From NCBI GenBank assembly GCA_030015575.1, contig JASDDO010000016.1:110627241-110691240 (forward strand): a stretch of DNA of 64,000 nt. The letters run 5' to 3'. The notes under the pieces are model-generated. The model saw only the letters and a list, made by a program, of their open reading frames with translations. It did no database searches and had not been told where the DNA came from. The DNA comes from Agapanthus africanus (taxonomy: Eukaryota > Streptophyta > Magnoliopsida > Asparagales > Amaryllidaceae). The position numbers were made by a program, and so were the translations under genes. Below are positions 47,381 to 60,845 of the stretch, in pieces (position 1 is the stretch's first letter; each line of letters starts with the position of its first letter).

Positions 47381-50300
47381 TGTAACCCTTCGAAAATCCT
47401 TTAGGCAGTTTTTCGGTAATCGGCTAATTTTTCGGCTTTTTCCGTAAAAAGTCAAAATAGGTATTTTTCATTTTAGACCTAATTATACAAAATTTAGATA
47501 AGATATTACTATAAATCGGTCACTAAAATGCCACTTATAATTTTCTAGTTAAATAAAAAAAATTCGTAATTAATTATTTTTTTTTATTATTTTAAGCTTT
47601 TAAAAATACATTAAATTAGTGATAAATAAAAATTTAATTAGGTAAATTACACACTTAGGAACCATTATAAACTAAAATATATTAGTAACAAAAATTTTAC
47701 CAAAACATTCCAAGAATTTTGGTTCTATGGTTTAAAAATGCATTAAAAAGGGTTTTTTTTTGTAAAAAATGATGTAACATTCATTAATTGACTTTGGAAG
47801 ATAGCTTTTTTGAAGAAATTTCTACACCATTCCCTCACCACTCACCTCCTACACCTCAGGCCGAGCTCCCATGCTTCAGTTCTCATTTTTCCCCTCACTT
47901 CTTGCTTCATAATTCCTTTAAAAATCTTCAAAAATCCACCGAAATCAACAAATTTCTTCACAAATTCAAACCTAATCCTTATTCCACCTCTTTCCAAACC
48001 CTAATTTGTTCAAAACAAGGTGAAAGGAGGCATCTTTGGTGGTTTGTGCAAGCTAGGGTTCAAGCTTGTGAGGTGAAGATTCTAATCTATTTGTTAACTT
48101 ATAGTTTAAATGTGCTAAAATTGAAATTTGAAGTATTAATTTAGTAGTAATTGTTTGTTTAGGAAAATCAAGAGAGGGATTTGATTTCAAATAAGGGTTT
48201 GTAGCATGGTTGATGGAGTTAAGTTAGGGTTTGGTTACCTAATTGGTTAGAGTGGTTAATTGTGCAATGTTACGCTCGCTAAATCGATAAATTGCGATAT
48301 TTGCATCGAATCGGTATGCTTTTTGCTTACTAGATTTTTATTAAAATAAGGATGTGATCTAATTGCGTTATATTAGCGATATAATTATCTTCATAAACGA
48401 CTATTAGAGTGCGCGAACATGGGGTTTTGTCTAGTCGGGTTTTAGTTTTGTCGATTTCCCCGAAACGACGATTCTAGTTAAAGATTTAGCGATTTTCGTG
48501 TGTTTTCCCGCGCACCGAGTGCACGTTATGTTTAATTCGAGAGCGTCGATATTTGTATATTGTCACTTGCATCATTTTAGGATATGTAATCTTATGCTTG
48601 GTGTTGTGCAAATATAGGATCGGTCGGGGAAACATCGGACGCGGCGCGCAAAGGCAAAGCGGTGGTCGGATCGGATTAGCGAGGCATTCAGGTGAGTAGA
48701 TATATTCATCTATGGGGGAATCGTCTGGATGGCGCGAGACGCCCCCTAGTTAGTATTACCCTATTTCTTGCAAGACTTATATTGTTAGTTAGCTTACCCC
48801 TTCATTTACACAGCATACCTTATAGTTAATAGTATGCTAAATTGCATGGATATTCATATGCACATATGCGATAACACTTCGTAGGACACGAACACCATTA
48901 CCATTGGCATCTGTTGCACGCGCACTATTCATGTGACACACACGCCTTTGGTAATTGCCATGCCACGTGCATCATAGAACCTGTTTAGTTTAGTATCGTC
49001 ACTTGCATCATACATGATATATGAAATTGCATAGCATGTATATACCTCGCATCATCATCATACTTGCATAGATTTTTAGCCACAATTCACATCGCATACC
49101 TTGTTATCATAGACATTTATCATATATAACATGTGGACATTATGATTTTCTTGAGGATTTCAGTATTGCTGCGATTTCTGGATTTTTGGGGAAAGCCGCA
49201 AGACTTTAACAAAAGCTTATACTTATCATTTTTAAAACAAAGTTGAGGTTTTCTCGTGATGTATGTGTTGTCCACCATGAGTTTTCATGTTTTCTGTTGG
49301 ATTTCGAGACCCGATTCGAGGAGTGGATGAACCGTCTCGGGTACATGGTGGGCCCGGTATGGTATCCCGGGGCAAGAAGATCGAGTTGTAGACGATGAGC
49401 CTGGCAGGGGAAGACTACCTACCAGTGATGTCTGGCGCGGCGGATATCCGGAGGATACCGACCGTTGTCGTGAGATTTGATGACATGGGCCGATCCGAAC
49501 TGACGGAGCCCGATATTTTGAGACATTGATACAGTGAGACATTTAGACAGAGGTGATTTCATATTTGGGGTCGATGCTTGACACGGTTTTCAGATGATTT
49601 CTTGATGGTATTTAGCTATTATACAGATATTCCTTTTTCTAAAGTTAAGAATGCAGAACTCTTAACATTTAAAACACTTAAAGATTTAGTAATGACATTG
49701 CATACATGTGCATGCATACTAGAGGTATTATATCACATCTGAACATACATGCTGTGACACATTTGCGTGCATTCTTACGATTGCCTTATTAGATGTTATA
49801 TTCTACTCACGAGCTAGCAACTCACCCCCGTTGTGCCACAGTGTCTTGCAGGTCGGACTCATCAGTCTTGTAGCGGCGGCTATCTTATCATCAACTCCTT
49901 TTGCTCAGACTCGCGACATCGCCCGTAGGTGGGTTGCGAGCACACTTTATTTCTTTTTGCTCTATCATTGTATCTAGTATTCTCCATCTACCACTTTCTA
50001 TTTGTATATGCGACCTAGTGATGAGACTGAGAGATTTGTATATATGTGGTTTCTTTTGGGTCGAGCTCACTTGAGCCGATGTTGTGTTTCCTGATATTTT
50101 GCATTTCTTTTATGCTCTTTTCTTGATATTACTTATATATTGAGCGTGGTTGTGATCCGCCTTGGGCGAAGAGCTAGCTCCCGCTTGGGGATGCCATTTT
50201 ATGATTACAGGTTATATATATCTTGTTGTACCCATTTTGGGGGATAGAATTTACAGGGGAGACTCTGCCGAAATTTTCGGAAATTTTTTTGAGTTTTTTA

Positions 50301-50476
50301 AAAAGGGATTCTATGCAACTTAATTGATTTAAAATCGTTTTCATGTAAGGTTTTCCTTCACACTTTTTTGATTTTGGTTTAGATTTTCTGGGCTTTGGCT
50401 GACTTAGGTTACGGTACGCCTTTAGACGTCTCGTAATCTAAGTGCCAGTCACGTTCCATACCTTCGGGTCGTGACA
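47381..50476 (+). repeat. G2 5' LTR
   Basis: TGTAACCC...GTCGTGACA. Includes a 118-aa open frame (47788-48144) also present in the other LTR, and AT-rich tracts near 47560-47600. It shares with the G1 LTR the stretch around 'aactcacccccgttgtgcca'. Confidence 0.95.
47788..48144 (+). CDS. LTR open frame of G2, 118 aa (doubtful gene)
   Basis: Starts MTLEDSF and is open in both LTRs (also 55873-56229) with few changes. No domain recognised; Ser-, Phe- and Lys-rich. Since the LTRs were identical at insertion, conservation between them says little. The G1 LTR has a loosely similar frame at 32475-32741. Low confidence that it is translated. Confidence 0.2.
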   Translation: MTLEDSFFEEISTPFPHHSPPTPQAELPCFSSHFSPHFLLHNSFKNLQKSTEINKFLHKFKPNPYSTSFQTLICSKQGERRHLWWFVQARVQACEVKILIYLLTYSLNVLKLKFEVLI

Positions 50477-50480
50477 AAGT

Positions 50481-50492
50481 TGGTATCAGAGC
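50481..50492 (+). other. tRNA-Met primer binding site of G2
   Basis: TGGTATCAGAGC four bases after the LTR end; the leader to 50711 is non-coding. Confidence 0.92.
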
Positions 50493-50711
50493 GTAGGTTT
50501 TACCTTTCTGAGTATAGGACGACCTTGGTAGATGGAGTAGGTGACTTAAGCAGAGTGGCGTAGCGTGGGTATGATCCGCGGCATACTTACGATACGGTAC
50601 TCCGCCTAATTGACCTTAGGGCATAATTGCTTGTATTTCCTTTCTTGATTCCTTGCATTCCTTGATTCAATTGCAATGTTCTTATCAGTCCTGTTTCTTA
50701 TTCTAGCTTCG

Positions 50712-53700
50712 ATGCCGCCAAAGACTACGAGAGCTCAGCGGGCTGCCGCTAGGGATGAGATTCGGGCGGGCCCGTCTGAGGCGAGGATCGAGCGGGAGGA
50801 TACGCCTACCCCTCAGGGTCATACTGATCCGCCTTATCCAGACCGTATTGCCAGATTAGAGGCCGGCATGCAAGAGTTGCGACAGATGATGGGATCTTTA
50901 GTTGAGTCCAGCCGGGCACAGAGATCCGAGGACGTTCCTTCCACCGCACAGACCACGATTGTACCTGCTGCACAGATGGTCACTCCTACTGCTACTACGG
51001 AGACTATCCCTGTTTCACTACAGGAGTTCATGAGATTGAGACCTCCAGCTTTTACCGGTACAGATGCGACAGAGGACCCACAGGCATTTCTTGATAGGAT
51101 GGCTCGGATTTGCCGTTCGTTGAGGTGTTCTGATGATAGATTGGTGGAGTTTGCGAGTTTTCGTCTGGAGGGTCTTGCCCAGACATGGTACGATTCAGTA
51201 GAGAGAGGCCGAGCTGCAGGTCTGCCTTCTATGACCTGGGATGAGTTTACAGCTGCATTTCTTGCCCGTTTTCTTCCGGAGAGTGTCCGAGATGCTCGAG
51301 CTCGTAGTTTTGAGTCTTCACGCAAGACTCCTGGGATGACGGTGTCGGAGTATGATATACAGTTTACCCAGTTGTCTCGATATGCTCCGTACCTAGTAGA
51401 CACAGAAGAGAAGAGAATAAAGAGGTTTGTGCGAGGGCTTGATACACAACTATTCCTTGCCATCGGCACCCAGCACTTTGATACATACGCAGCCGCGATG
51501 GATGCAGCCTTACTTTTGGAGGAGCGTATTTCTGAGACTCCGGTCGTTTCTGGGCCGAAGAGGAACCGTACTGATATGCCAGCTCAGCGGCAGATGGGCA
51601 GACATCGTGATAGATTATTTTCGGGAGATGGTGGAGGCAGAGGATTGAGACAAGGTCAGTTATTTGGTTCATATCCACAGACCCAGCAGTCGTCTCCAGG
51701 ATGTTTTCGGTGTGGGAGTCAGTACCACCGTGTCAGAGACTGTACCATGGGACGCCAGGGCACGGCGACAGTCCCGCATGTGACCTTACCACCCTCACCA
51801 CCTCCTCAGAGAGCTCTACTTGCTACTCCTGATGATGCTCCATGCCAGCCAGATGCTTCTAGAGGCCGTGGGCGTGGCGGTCCGGTTCAGAGAGGACGAG
51901 GCGACATAGGCAGAGGAAGAGGCCGAGGTAGAGGCAGAGGACAGCCAGCTATTAGTGGTGGACAGGCCCTAGTGTTCGCGTTGACTCCCCAGGATACACA
52001 GGCATCCAATGCCGTCGTGTCAGGTACTCTGCCAGTATGTTCTTTTGATGCACGGGTATTATTTGATCCAGGCTCCACACATTCCTATGTATCCACGTAT
52101 TTTGCACTGAGGTTGGGCCAAGAGTCTTCTCCGTTAGATTAGCCGCTTGTCGTTATTACACCGGTAGGCGAGTCGTTTGTTGCTCGTTTCGTGTACCGAT
52201 CATGTTCCGTTCGTATCGGGGAGAGAGATTCTTCAGTTGATTTGATTCTCCTCGATATGCTAGACTTTGACGTTCTTCTTGGTATGGACTGGCTAGCCAC
52301 CTGTTATGCATCCGTGGACTGCCGTGAGAAAGCAGTCAGATTCAGTTTTCCTGGTGAGCCGGTACTTGTTATTCAGGGAGATCGTAGCGCTACCCTTCCC
52401 AGCTTGATTTCTTCTCTTCGCGCTGGTCAGCTCTTAAAAAAAGGGTGTCAGGGATTCTTAGCCTATGTTTGTGATACTAGCTCCACAGAGGTTCCGTTGG
52501 ACCAGGATCCTGTTGTGAGAGAGTTCCCTGATGTATTTCCCGACGAGCTGCCTGGTCTGCCACCAGAGCGCGAGATTGAGTTCTGTATTGACTTGATCCC
52601 CGGCACGGGGCCTATCTCTATACCGCCTTATCGGATGGCCTCGGCGGAGCTGAGAGAGCTAAAGGATCAGTTACAGGACTTGCTGGACAAAGGGCTTATC
52701 CGACCGAGTGTGTCACCTTGGGGTGCTCCCGTCTTGTTTGTTAAGAAGAAGGACGGAAATATGCGTTTATGCATTGATTATCGTCAGCTGAACCGGGTTA
52801 CTGTGCGGAACAGATATCCCCTACCCCGCATTGATGATTTATTTGATCAGCTCCAGGGTGCAGGGTTCTTCTCGAAGGTTGATTTATGGTCAGGTTATCA
52901 CCAGTTGCGGGTTCGGAAGGAGGATATTCCGAAGACCGCTTTCCATACTCGATATGGTCATTATGAGTTCTTGGTGATGTCGTTCGGGCTCATCAATGCC
53001 CCAGCAGCATTTATGGATTTGATGAACCGTGTATTCAGGCCGTACCTCGATCAGTTCATTATTGTGTTCATTGGCGACATCTTGGTTTATTCTCGGAGCC
53101 GGGAGGAGCATGAGCAGCACTTACGTATCACATTGCAGACTTTGAGGGAGCATCAGCTGTTCGCCAAATTTTCCAAGTGTGCATTCTGGTTAGACAGTGT
53201 CGACTTCTTGGGTCATGTGGTGACGAGAGATGGTATTTGTGTGGACCCGAAGAAGATCGAGGCAGTTCAGCGTTGGCCTAGACCGGTATCAGTTACAGAG
53301 GTTCGCAGCTTTCTAGGTCTGGCCGGCTATTATCGACGTTTTGTCCAAGATTTCTCCCGCATTGCTGCACCATTGATCGGATTGACCCGGAAGGGGGTTC
53401 CTTTTGATTGGACCCAGGCATGTGAGGATAGTTTCCAGCAGTTGAAGACTCGTCTGACTACTGCACCAGTGTTAGCATTGCCTTCAGGATCAGGCGGGTT
53501 CGTGGTATATTGTGATGCTTCTCGAGTGGGGCTGGGCTGTGTATTGATGCAGCACGACAGAGTTATCGCGTATGCTTCTCGGCAGCTGAGGAAACACGAA
53601 CAGAACTACCCCACCCATGATTTAGAGATGGCTGCAGTGGTATTTGCACTTAAGATCTGGAGACATTACCTATACGGTGAGTCGTGCCAGATATTCACTG

Positions 53701-55424
53701 ACTATAAGAGTTTGAAGTATATCTTCCAGCAGCGAGATCTGAACCAGAGACAGCGCCGTTGGATGGAGTTGGTGAAAGATTATGACTGCGAGATTCTATA
53801 CCATCCGGGCAAGGCGAATGTGGTGGCAGATGCTTTGAGTAGGAGGCCCGGAGGTAGCTTATCTTGTTTGAGCGCAGTATAGATGCAGTCGACGGCGGAT
53901 TGGAAGGTTTTATGTGATAGCAGAGTGCAGTTTGAGTTCACTCCTACAGGGGGACAGCTGGCCCATTTCAGAGCACACCCACAGTTACTTGACCGTATCC
54001 GCGAGGCACAGTCCGGCGATGCCCGTATATTAGAGATTATTGAGCAGATTCGGCATGGCAGAGTTTCCGAGTTCGTGATTGATGATCAGGGGATACTTAG
54101 ATTTGGGACTCGACTGTGCGTGCCAGATTCAGAGGGAATGAGGCGTGATATTCTCGAGGAGGCACATAGATCAGTATACAGTGTGCATCCAGGTTCCACC
54201 AAGATGTACCATGATTTGAGAGAGGTTTACTGGTGGGACGGGATGAAGAAGGATGTTACAGACTTTTTGTCGAGATGCCTGACTTGTCAGCAAGTCAAGG
54301 CCGAGCACCAGAGGCTAGCCGGCGAGTTACAGCCTTTGCCCATCCCTGAGTGGAAGTGGGAGCAGGTATCCATGGACTTCATTGTGGGTCTACCAAGGAC
54401 CAGTCGAGGGTATGACTCTATTTGGGTGATTTTGGATCGACTGACGAAAGTGGCTCACTTTCTGCCAGTGAAGACCACTTTTGGATTTTCTCAGTACGCC
54501 CAGGTTTATATTGATGAGATAGTGCGACTGCATGGCGTTCCGACTTGCATCGTGTTCGACCGGGGCACCCAGTTTACCAGCCGATTGTGGCAGAAACTCC
54601 AGGAAGCTTTGGGCACCCGATTGAGTTTTAGCACAGCCTTTCATCCGCAGACTGACGGTCAGTCGGAGCGTACTATTTAGACTCTTTAGGACATGCTCAG
54701 AGCTTGTGTTTTAGATTTCGGGGGTAGCTGGGATCGTCATTTGCCTTTGATCGAGTTTTCCTACAATAATAGCTTCCAGGAGACGATTCAGATGGCACCT
54801 TTTGAGGCTTTATATGGGAGGAGATGTCGATCGCCTGTATGTTGGACAGAGGTTAGGGAGAGCAGTATTTTGGGGCCGCAGATTGTACAGGAGACTACCG
54901 AGAAGATACAGCTGATTCGGGACAGGATGAGAGCGGCACAGAGCAGGCAGAAATCATATGCTGACAGGCACCGTCGCCGACTCGAGTTCGCTGTTGGCGA
55001 TCATGTTTTCCTGAAGGTCTCTCCGATGAAAGGTGTGATGAGATTTGGGCGGAAAGGGAAACTGAGTCCTAGATATGTTGGTCCTTTCGAGATCCTTGAG
55101 CGTGTTGGTCCAGTCGCTTATCGGTTAGCTCTTCCGCCCAGCTTCCCCGATGTTCGCCCCGTATTCCATGTCTCAATGCTCCGCAAGTACCTTCATGATC
55201 CTTCCCAGGCGATTCAGCACCAGACGATCCAGCTAGAGCGTGATCTTTCTTTCACCGAGCAGCCGGTGGTCATTCTGGATCGGCAGGTGAAGAAATTGAG
55301 GTCGAAGGTTATACCGTCCGTCAAGGTCCTTTGGCGTGGCCCGAACAGCGAGGAGGTCACCTGGGAGACCGAGGTCGAGATGAGGAAGAGATATCCCCTT
55401 CTTTTTGAAGGTACGCGTAGTTAA
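50712..55424 (+). pseudogene. G2 gag-pol polyprotein, one frame with four TAG stops
   Basis: Start chosen at 50712 (MPPKTTRAQRAAA) since G1 gag begins the same way; an upstream ATG at 50676 is in the leader. Order: gag core; zinc knuckle CFRCGSQYHRVRDC at 51702-51743; protease FDPGSTHS near 52065; RT ([10 protein letters not shown] near 52770); RNase H (CDASRVGLG near 53510); integrase with HHCC finger near 54170-54290, MDFIVGLP near 54370, DRGTQFT near 54560 and GQSERTI near 54660; chromodomain near 55320-55410. In-frame TAG codons at 52140, 53880, 54678 and 54690 interrupt it; the G1 protein has Gln at the first three and Glu at the fourth. The RT active site reads [13 protein letters not shown] at 53073 replaces the first catalytic Asp. 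No frameshift found. Confidence 0.93.
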
Positions 55425-55450
55425 ATTCTAAAATTCGGGGACCGAATTTT

Positions 55451-55465
55451 CTTAAGGGGGAAGAT
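55451..55465 (+). other. Polypurine tract of G2
   Basis: CTTAAGGGGGAAGAT directly before the 3' LTR start. Confidence 0.88.
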
Positions 55466-58400
55466 TGTAACCCTTCGAAAATCGTTTAGGCAGTTTTTCG
55501 GTAATCGGCTAATTTTTCGGCTTTTTCCGTAAAAAGTCAAAATAGGTATTTTTCATTATAGACCTAATTATACAAAATTTAGATAATATATTACTATAAA
55601 TTGGTCACTAAAATGCCACTTATAATTTTCTAGTTAAATAAAAAAAAATTCGTAATTAATTATTTTTTTTATTATTTTAAGCTTTTAAAAATACATTAAA
55701 TTAGTGATAAATACAAATTTAATTAGGTAAATTACACACTTAGGAACCATTATAAACTAAAATATATTAGTAACAAAAATTTTACCAAAACATTCCAAGA
55801 ACTTTGGTTCTATGGTTTAAAAATGCATTAAAAAGGGTTTTTTTTTGTAAAAAATGATGTAACATTCATTAATTGACTTTGGAAGATAGCTTTTGTGTAG
55901 AAATTTCTACACCATTCCCTCACCACTCACCTCCTACACCTCAGGCCGAGCTCCCTTGCTTCAGTTCTCATTTTTCCCCTCACTTCTTGATTCATAATTC
56001 CTTCAAAAATCTTCAAAAATCCACCGAAATCAACAAATTTCTTCACAAATTCAAACCTAATCCTTATTCCACCTCTTTCCAAACCCTAATTTGTTCAAAA
56101 CAAGGTGAAAGGAGGCATCTTTGGTGGTTTGTGCAAGCTAGGGTTCAAGCTTGTGAGGTGAAGATTCTAATCTATTTGTTAACTTATAGTTTAAATGTGC
56201 TAAAATTGAAATTTGAAGTATTAATTTAGTAGTAATTGTTTGTTTAGGAAAATCAAGAGAGGGATTTGATTTCAAATTAGGGTTTGTAGCATGGTTGATG
56301 GAGTTAAGTTAGGGTTTGGTTACCTAATTGGTTAGAGTGGTTAATTGTGCAATGTTACGCTCGCTAAATCGATAAATTGCGATATTTGCATCGAATCGGT
56401 ATGCTTTTTGCTTACTAGATTTTTATTAAAATTAGGATGTGATCTAATTGCGTTATATTAGCGATATAATTAGCTTCATAAACGACTATTAGAGTGCGCG
56501 AACGTGGGGTTTTGTCTAGTCGGGTTTTAGTTTTGTCGATTTCCCCGAAATGACGATTCTAGTTAAAGATTTAGCGATTTTCGTGTGTTTTCCCGCGCAC
56601 CGAGTGCACGTTATGTTTAATTCGAGAGCGTAGATATTTGTATATTGTCACTTGCATCGTTTTAGGATATGTAATCTTATGCTTGGTGATGTGCAAATAT
56701 AGGATCGGTCGGGGAAACATCGGACGCAGCGCGCAAAGGCAAAGCGGTGGTCGGATCGGATTAGCGAGGCATTGAGGTGAGTAGATATATTCATCTATGG
56801 GGGAATCGTCTGGATGGCGCGAGGTGCCCCCTAGTTAGTATTACCCTATTTCTTGCAAGACTTATATTGTTAGTTAGCTTACCCCTTCATTTACACAACA
56901 TACCTTATAGTTAATAGTATGCTAGATTGCATGGATATTCATATGCACATATGCGATAACACTTCGTAGGACACGAACACCATTACCATTGGCATCTGTT
57001 GCACGCGCACTATTCATGTGACACACACGCCTTTTGTAATTTCCATGCCACGTGCACCATAGAACCTGTTTAGTTTAGTATCGCCACTTGCATCATACAT
57101 GATATATGAAATTGCATAGCATGTATATACCTCGCATCATCATTATACTTGCATAGATTTTTAGCCACAATTCACATCGCATACCTTGTTATCATAGACA
57201 TTTATCATATATAACATGTGGAAATTATGATTTTCTTGAGGATTTCAGTATTGCTGCGATTTCTGGATTTTTGGGGAAAGCCGCAAGACTTTAACAAAAG
57301 CTTATACTTATCATTTTTAAAACAAAGTTGCGGTTTTCTCGTGATGTATGTGTCGTCCACCATGAGTTTTCATATTTTCTGTTGGATTTCGAGACCCGAT
57401 TCGAGGAGTGGATGAACCGTCTCGGGTACATGGTGGGCCCGGTATGGTACCCCGGGGCAAGAAGATCGAGTTGTAGACGATGAGCCTGGCAGGGGAAGAC
57501 TACCTACCGGTGATGTCTGGCGCGGTGGATATCCGGAGGATACCGACCGTTGTCGTGAGATTTGATGACATGGGCCGATCCGAACTGACGGAGCCCGATA
57601 TTTTGAGACATTGATACAGTGAGACATTGAGACAGAGGTGATTTCATATTTGGTGTCGATGCTTGACACGGTTTTCAGATGATTTCTTGATGGTATTTAG
57701 CTATTATACAGATATTCCTTTTTCTAAAGTTAAGAATGCAGAACTCTTAACATTTAAAACACTTAAAGATTTAGTAATGACATTGCATACATGTGCATGC
57801 ATACTAGAGGTATTATATCACATCTGAACATACATGCTGTGACACATTTGCGTGCATTCTTACGATTTCCTTATTAGATGTTATATTCTACTCACGAGCT
57901 GGCAACTCACCCCCGTTGTGCCACAGTGTCTTGCAGGTCGGACTCATCAGTCTTGTAGCGGCGGCTATCTTATCATCAGCTCCTTTTGCTCAGACTCGCG
58001 ACATCGCCCGTAGGTGGGTTGCGAGCACACTTTATTTCTTTTTGCTCTATCATTGTATCTAGTATTCTCCATCAACCACTTTCTATTTGTATATGCGACC
58101 TAGTGATGAGACTGAGAGATTTGTATATATGTGGTTTCTTTTGGGTCGAGCTCACTTGAGCCGACGTTGTGTTTCCTGATATTTTGCATTTCTTTTATGC
58201 TCTTTTCTTGATATTACTTATATATTGAGCGTGGTTGTGATCCGCCTTGGGCGAAGAGCTAGCTCCCGCTTGGGGATGCCATTTTATGATTACAGGTTAT
58301 ATATCTTGTTGTACCCATTTTGGGGGATAGAATTTACAGGGGAGACTCTGCCGAAATTTTCTGAAATTTTTTTGATGTTTATAAAAAGGGATTCTATGCA

Positions 58401-58559
58401 ACTTAATTGATTTAAAATCGTTTTCATGTAAGGTTTTCCTTCACACTCTTTTGATTTTGGTTTAGATTTTCTGGGCTTTGGCTGACTTAGGTTACGGTAC
58501 GCCTTTAGACGTCTCGTAATCTAAGTGCCAGTCACGTTCCGTACCTTCGGGTCGTGACA
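55466..58559 (+). repeat. G2 3' LTR
   Basis: 3094 bp, aligned with 47381-50476 with substitutions and short homopolymer-length changes. Carries the second copy of the 118-aa open frame (55873-56229). Confidence 0.95.
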
Positions 58560-58564
58560 GTATC

Positions 58565-58871
58565 GATGCCCTGTCTCGATAGTCCTACAACTAGGGACCT
58601 GCATAAGGATGTGCTTGTAGATTACCCAGCCCCCACGAGTGTGACTGCCATCACAACGCTGGTAATCAAGCAAAGATCCTAAGGGATCCACTAATGTGTA
58701 AAGGTGATATGCTAAAAGAAACACATGCACACATTAAAGTAGAAACAAACCAAGTAGCATACTACTATCTTGAGCAAGATTGTCAATACAAGATGAATAT
58801 CCCAAGCTTCCATCAAGTAATATACAAACTAGTATGATACAGTAATGGCCTCTAGGAAATATACACTAACA
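58565..58871 (-). repeat. E2 3' LTR, piece 3 of 3
   Basis: Rejoins 'ccggagtatc' before G2 to 'gatgccctgtctcg', and ends in TACACTAACA before the polypurine tract, in element sense TGTTAGTGTATATTTCC, almost the start of the solo LTR. Confidence 0.88.
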
Positions 58872-58886
58872 ATCTCCCACTTGCAC
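58872..58886 (-). other. Polypurine tract of E2
   Basis: Minus strand GTGCAAGTGGGAGAT next to the LTR start, same as in A, B, E1 and E3. Confidence 0.8.
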
Positions 58887-60845
58887 TAAGGCCATGTACT
58901 GGCGTATCGAAGACCTATCATCTCGACCAGCCGCTCGAACTGAGTCTGGGGTAAGGCCTTGGTGAATGGATCAGCAGTGTTATCTTCCGTAGCAACTCTC
59001 CGAACCTCGATCTCCTGGCGTCACACGATCTCCCTGATCAGGTGATACCGCCTCAAGATGTGTCTGGACTTCTGATGGGACCTGGGTTCCTTCACTAAAG
59101 CTATAGCCCCATTGTTGTCGCAATACAAAGGTATTGGATCAACAATGGATGGAACCACCTGAAGTTCTGTCAAGAATTCCTTATCCAGACGGCTTCTTTT
59201 GCGGCATCTGCAGCAGCAATATATTCCGCTTCCATCGTCGAGTCAGCAACGGTTTCCTGCTTGGAACTCTTCCAACACACCGCCCCTCCATAGAGGGTAA
59301 AGACATAACCCGACATGGACTTGGAATCATCCTTGTCACTCTAGAAGCTGGAGTCAGCAAAGGCTTTGATCTGGAGGTCTTTTCCGCCATACACCAAGAA
59401 CATCTCCTTAGTCCTTTTCTGGTACATGAGAATGTTCTTTACCGCTATCCAGTGTTTCTCCCTAGGGTTTGACTGATACCGGCTTACCACACTCAGTGCA
59501 TAAGCTACATCTGGTCTGGTGCAAAACATCGCATACATTATAGAGCCTACCGCAGAAGCGTAGGGTATAATAGACATGCGATCCCTTTCCAAATCAGTCT
59601 TGGGAGACATCTCTTTGGAGAGGGTGATCCCGTGACAAGTCGGTAGATTACCACGCTTGGAATCTTCCATACTGAATCTTTTCAGTATGGTGTCCATGTA
59701 CCTGGACTGTGAGAGTCCTAATATCCTCTTGGATCTATCACGATAGATCCGGATCCCCAGAATGTAAGAGGCATCACCCAGGTCTTTCATGGAGAACCTG
59801 TGTGACAAGAACCCTTTGACAGATTGTAGCATAGGAATGTCATTTCCTATCAAGAGAATGTCATCCATGTATAAAACGTGGAATACTACAGTTCTTGCTA
59901 AAAATCTACAATAGATGCATGGTTCATCTGGATTTTTGATAAAGCCAAATTCTTTGACCGTCTCATCAAAACAGATGTTCCAACTCCACGATGCCTGCTT
60001 TAGTCTATAGATAGACTTAAGCAACTTGCACACCTTTCCACTGCTCCAACTCTGAATGAAACCCTCTGGCTGGTCCATATAGACACACTCCTCTAAATTT
60101 CCATTTAGAAAAGCGTTCTTTACGTCCATCTGCCATATCTTATAATCGTGGAAGGCAGCAATGGCAAGATGGATCCGAATGGATTTCAGCATAGCCACTG
60201 GAGAAAAGGTTTCGTCATAGTCCAAGACAGGTCTTTGACGGAAACCCTTTGCAACAAGTCTAGCTTTATAGGTCTCAACCTGTCCATCTACACCAATCTT
60301 CCCTTTGAAGATCCACTTGCATCCTACGGGTTTTACCCCATCTGGAGCAATGTCCAACATCCATACTTTGTTGGTGTACATGGACTCAATTTCGGTCCGC
60401 ATTGCATCCAGCCATTTTACCGAGTCAACGCTCTGAATGGCCTGCTGGAAGCTAGTCGGCTCATCATTATCAATGATGCAATCCTCTCTATCCCCGTCTA
60501 TAAGAAAACCGTAGTATCTCTCGGGCGGATGAGACTGCCTACTACTTCTGCGGAGCAGCGCAGGAATGTCCTGATCTTTCGAACCCCCTGGTTCTACTAA
60601 GCTTTCAGTAATAGCTCATGGTTCTGGAATTTCTTCCAGTTCTATTGCGCTCCCACTTATCTGTTTTTCCAAAAACAGAGTTTCCAAGAAGTGGGCATGA
60701 CGAGAAACAAAAACATTTTGCTCCTCTTCGCAATAGAAGAAATATCCCTTGGAGTTCTTTGGATATCCCACATGTAGGGTTCCTAGGCACACTCAAGAGG
60801 TTCCACAAGGTATCAACCATGCCAAATTCAAAAATTTAGGTGCCG
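58886..60845 (-). pseudogene. E2 copia pol: integrase tail, RT and RNase H, near intact
   Basis: From the right: integrase C-terminal region (GYPKNSKGYFFYCEEEQNVF near 60700-60780), a TGA near 60613, then an RT domain open for 353 codons (60402-59341). RT shows KARLVAKGFRQ, DVKNAFLNG, LKSIYRLKQAS and the catalytic LYMDDILLIGND near 59850. A TAG at 59341 replaces the Gln seen in E1 (SSFQSDKDD). RNase H follows in frame ([30 protein letters not shown]), then a one-base loss near 59175 shifts it; the last part ends GLRYASTWP and stop at 58886. It is the best preserved copia polymerase here, but at least three lesions make it inactive. Beyond 60845 E3 LTR sequence starts. Confidence 0.88.

Larger units (their letters stand above)
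47381..58559 (+). mobile_element. G2: Ty3/gypsy chromovirus, Tekay/Del-like, plus strand
   Basis: LTRs 47381-50476 (3096 bp) and 55466-58559 (3094 bp) with TSD GTATC (47376-47380 and 58560-58564). tRNA-Met primer site, gag-pol in one frame, C-terminal chromodomain and polypurine tract are all in place. It is closely related to G1 in protein but its LTRs lack the minisatellites. LTR differences of about 2% in the first 450 bases and fewer further in suggest a fairly recent insertion. Confidence 0.95.

Noticed and set aside
50834-51469. 211-aa minus-strand ORF
   Set aside because: Antisense to G2 gag; the sense frame has the gag core and continues to the zinc knuckle.
59134-60600. Plus-strand ORFs of 112 and 150 aa
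   Set aside because: Antisense to E2 RNase H and RT, which show conserved catalytic motifs on the minus strand.
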